Below are positions 8,798 through 10,879 of a stretch of 10,879 nucleotides of DNA, piece by piece. The position numbers were made by a program, and so were the translations under genes. Below the pieces are notes generated by a model, which saw only the letters and a list, made by a program, of their open reading frames with translations, was not told the DNA's origin and made no database searches. Origin of the DNA: Labilithrix luteola (GTDB lineage Bacteria; Myxococcota_A; Polyangia; Polyangiales; Polyangiaceae); the NCBI GenBank assembly GCA_026225435.1, contig JAMFST010001296.1, positions 1 to 10,879 on the forward strand, read 5' to 3'. Each line of letters starts with the position of its first letter. Position 1 is the first letter of the stretch.

Positions 8798-10879
8798 ATG
8801 TCGGTCACCGCGCCCGTCGGCTCGGTGCCTCCCGGCTCTCCTGAACCGCTCGGGGCGACCTACGACGGCGGCGGGGTCAACTTCGCGATCTACAGCGAGA
8901 ACGCCAGCAAGGTGGAGCTGTGCCTCTTCGGCCCGAAGGACGGGCGAGAGAAGCGCATCCTCCTGCCGCACCGGACGAACAACGTCTTCCACGGGTACGT
9001 CGCCGGGCTGAAGCCTGGGCAGGGGTACGGCTTTCGCGTGCACGGGCCCTACGATCCGCGCGCCGGGCACCGCTTCAATCCGCGCAAGCTGCTGGTCGAT
9101 CCGTACGCCCGGCAGATCCGTGGTGAGCTCGATTACAAGGCGCCGCTGCAGGGGCACGCCGACGACAAGGACGACTCGGCCGACGTGCGGGACGACGGCG
9201 CCGGCATCCCGCGCTCGGTGGTGGTCGACGACCGCTTCGACTGGGGGAGCGATGCACCGCCGCGCACCTCCTGGGCCGACACGCTCATCTACGAGGCGCA
9301 CGTGAAGGGGATGACCAAGCTTCATCCCGAGGTGCCGCCCGAGCTGCGGGGGACCTACGGCGGGCTGGGGACGCCGGCGGTCATCAAGCACCTGACGTCG
9401 CTCGGGGTGACGGCCATCGAGCTGCTCCCGGTGCACCACGCCATCACCGAGCCGGCGCTGGCCGGGCGCGGCGTCGTCAATTACTGGGGCTACTCGACCC
9501 TCGGCTTCTTCGCCCCGGATCCTCGCTGGGCGCGCGATGCCAAGGACCCGGTCCGCGAGTTCAAGGAGATGGTGAAGGCGCTGCACGCCGCCGGCATCGA
9601 GGTGCTCCTCGACGTGGTGTACAATCATACGTGCGAGGGGGATCGCTTCGGTCCGACGCTGTGCCTGCGCGGCGTGGACAACCGGGTCTACTACCGGCTC
9701 GATCCGTCGGATCCGCGCCGTACCAGCGACTACACCGGCTGCGGCAACACGCTCGACACGAGCCACCCGCAGACCCTGGCGCTGGTGATGGACAGCTTGC
9801 GCTACTGGGTCACGGTGATGCACGTCGACGGCTTCCGCTTCGACCTGGCGCCGGCGCTGGCGCGCGAGCGGGACGGGCGCTACGACCGCGGCGCCGCCTT
9901 CTTCGACATCCTCCACCAGGACCCGGTGCTGTCGAAGGTGAAGCTCATCTCCGAGCCGTGGGACCTCGGCAACGACGGCTACCAGGTCGGCAACTTCCCC
10001 GCCGGCGGGGGGGAGTGGACCGGGAAGTACCGCGACACCGTGCGCCGCTTCTGGCGCGGGCAGCGCGAGACGGTCGGCGACATGGGCTACCGCATGACCG
10101 CGTCGAGCGATCTGTTCGCCGCTGGCGGGCGCTCGCCGCAGGCCAGCGTGAACTTCGTCACCGTGCACGACGGGTTCTCGCTGCGCGACCTCGTCAGCTA
10201 CGACCGCAAGCACAACGACGCGAACGGCGAGGGGAACCGCGACGGCAGCGACGGGAACGACTCGTGGAACGGCGGGGAGGAAGGCGAGACCGGCGACGCG
10301 GGTATCGCCGCCGCCCGCGAGCGGCGCATCCGCACGTTCCTCGCGACCGTTTATCTTTCCTTCGGCGTGCCCATGATCCGCATGGGGGACGAGGTGGGGC
10401 AGAGCCAGGGCGGGAACAACAACGCCTACTGCCAGGACAACGCCCTCTCGTGGACCGACTGGGCCGCGCTGGCAAAGGATCCCCGCGGCACCTCGCTGCT
10501 CCGCTTCACGCAGAGCCTGGCGGCGATTCGCAAGGCGCACCCCACCTTCCGCAAGTCGACCTTCTTCCGCGGAACCACCGTGGGCGGCAGCCGCGAGCGC
10601 GATCTCGTCTGGTTCTCGTCCGCCGGGCAGGAGATGCACGGGAGCGACTGGCGCGATCCGTCGGCCGCGGCGCTGGTGATGCGCACGCAGGGGGACGCGC
10701 TCGGCGTGGTCGACCGCAACGGCGCCCGGGTGACCGACGACAGCTTCCTCCTGGTGCTCAACGCCGAGCACAAGGCGCTCGATTTTCTCCTCCCCGACGC
10801 GATGTGGGGCGAGCGCTGGGCGCGGGTCATCACCAGCGCCGCCGACGTGGACACGCAGAAGCAAGACGCGGCCACGGCG
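8798..10879 (+). CDS. glgX: Glycogen debranching enzyme (isoamylase-type, GH13_11), 3' end outside window
   Basis: GlgX hydrolyses alpha-1,6 branch points of glycogen limit dextrins, giving linear malto-oligosaccharides for MalQ and glycogen phosphorylase. An N-terminal CBM48-like domain begins at PLGATYDGGGVNFAIYS (about 17-33). The GH13 barrel has NYWGYSTLGFFAP (from N228), LLDVVYNHT (D272, H277), HVDGFRFDLAP with nucleophile D349, LISEPWD with acid/base E386, and VTVHDGFSLRDLV with transition-state D458. All catalytic residues are present. A usual SWNCGVEG reads SWNGGEEG here. The 694 visible residues approach the normal length (about 700-720), so only the end of the C-terminal domain should be missing. 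ATG 8798 best fits the family N-terminus; GTG 8786 and TTG 8750 are in-frame alternatives. The frame stays open back to the malQ TGA and is the same frame as malQ. No good ribosome site is seen; translational coupling to malQ is likely. Confidence 0.96.
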   Translation, partial: MSVTAPVGSVPPGSPEPLGATYDGGGVNFAIYSENASKVELCLFGPKDGREKRILLPHRTNNVFHGYVAGLKPGQGYGFRVHGPYDPRAGHRFNPRKLLVDPYARQIRGELDYKAPLQGHADDKDDSADVRDDGAGIPRSVVVDDRFDWGSDAPPRTSWADTLIYEAHVKGMTKLHPEVPPELRGTYGGLGTPAVIKHLTSLGVTAIELLPVHHAITEPALAGRGVVNYWGYSTLGFFAPDPRWARDAKDPVREFKEMVKALHAAGIEVLLDVVYNHTCEGDRFGPTLCLRGVDNRVYYRLDPSDPRRTSDYTGCGNTLDTSHPQTLALVMDSLRYWVTVMHVDGFRFDLAPALARERDGRYDRGAAFFDILHQDPVLSKVKLISEPWDLGNDGYQVGNFPAGGGEWTGKYRDTVRRFWRGQRETVGDMGYRMTASSDLFAAGGRSPQASVNFVTVHDGFSLRDLVSYDRKHNDANGEGNRDGSDGNDSWNGGEEGETGDAGIAAARERRIRTFLATVYLSFGVPMIRMGDEVGQSQGGNNNAYCQDNALSWTDWAALAKDPRGTSLLRFTQSLAAIRKAHPTFRKSTFFRGTTVGGSRERDLVWFSSAGQEMHGSDWRDPSAAALVMRTQGDALGVVDRNGARVTDDSFLLVLNAEHKALDFLLPDAMWGERWARVITSAADVDTQKQDAATA

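Noticed and set aside
7094..10864. A 1256-residue open frame antisense to malQ and glgX
   Set aside because: It lies opposite two clear enzymes with intact catalytic motifs, is low in complexity (Arg/Val/His/Ala/Pro-rich), and has no recognisable domain. In very GC-rich genes the opposite frames seldom contain stops.

Overview
This is a very GC-rich, densely coded stretch of bacterial chromosome. The base composition, the strong bias towards G/C at third codon positions, and a Hanks-type serine/threonine kinase with a long Gly/Pro-rich tail all fit a myxobacterium of the Polyangiales/Sorangiineae type. That placement is inferred from style, not from a marker gene. I see no mobile element, phage gene, CRISPR array, rRNA or tRNA.

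Layout. A Ser/Thr protein kinase (1-1232, minus strand, running off the left edge) is divergent from polA (1343-4165, plus). The 110-bp gap between them holds a strong imperfect dyad. PolA keeps its 5'-nuclease and polymerase motifs, but every catalytic residue of the 3'-5' proofreading site appears to be replaced. A 339-bp stretch of lower GC (4166-4504) has no convincing gene; it holds small direct and inverted repeats and a CTTG microsatellite. It is followed by a 601-residue multi-pass membrane protein with a GT-C-like loop motif (4505-6310, plus). A TonB-like, membrane-anchored, Pro/Ala-rich protein (6327-7097, minus) converges on it, and a perfect 8-bp hairpin lies at the junction. Divergent from the TonB-like gene is a two-gene glycogen/maltodextrin unit: malQ (7178-8749) and glgX (8798 to the right edge, incomplete).

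How the genes work together. Only malQ and glgX form an obvious functional pair: GlgX removes alpha-1,6 branches from limit dextrins and MalQ disproportionates the linear malto-oligosaccharides that result. They lie 48 bp apart on the same strand and in the same reading frame, with a single TGA between them. The kinase, polA, the membrane protein and the TonB-like gene look like independent units.

No clearly undescribed multi-gene system is visible. The best leads are the degenerate proofreading site of PolA, the unassigned GT-C-like protein, the orphan TonB-like protein, the same-frame malQ/glgX junction and the dyad upstream of polA. All alignments were made by eye against remembered family motifs.
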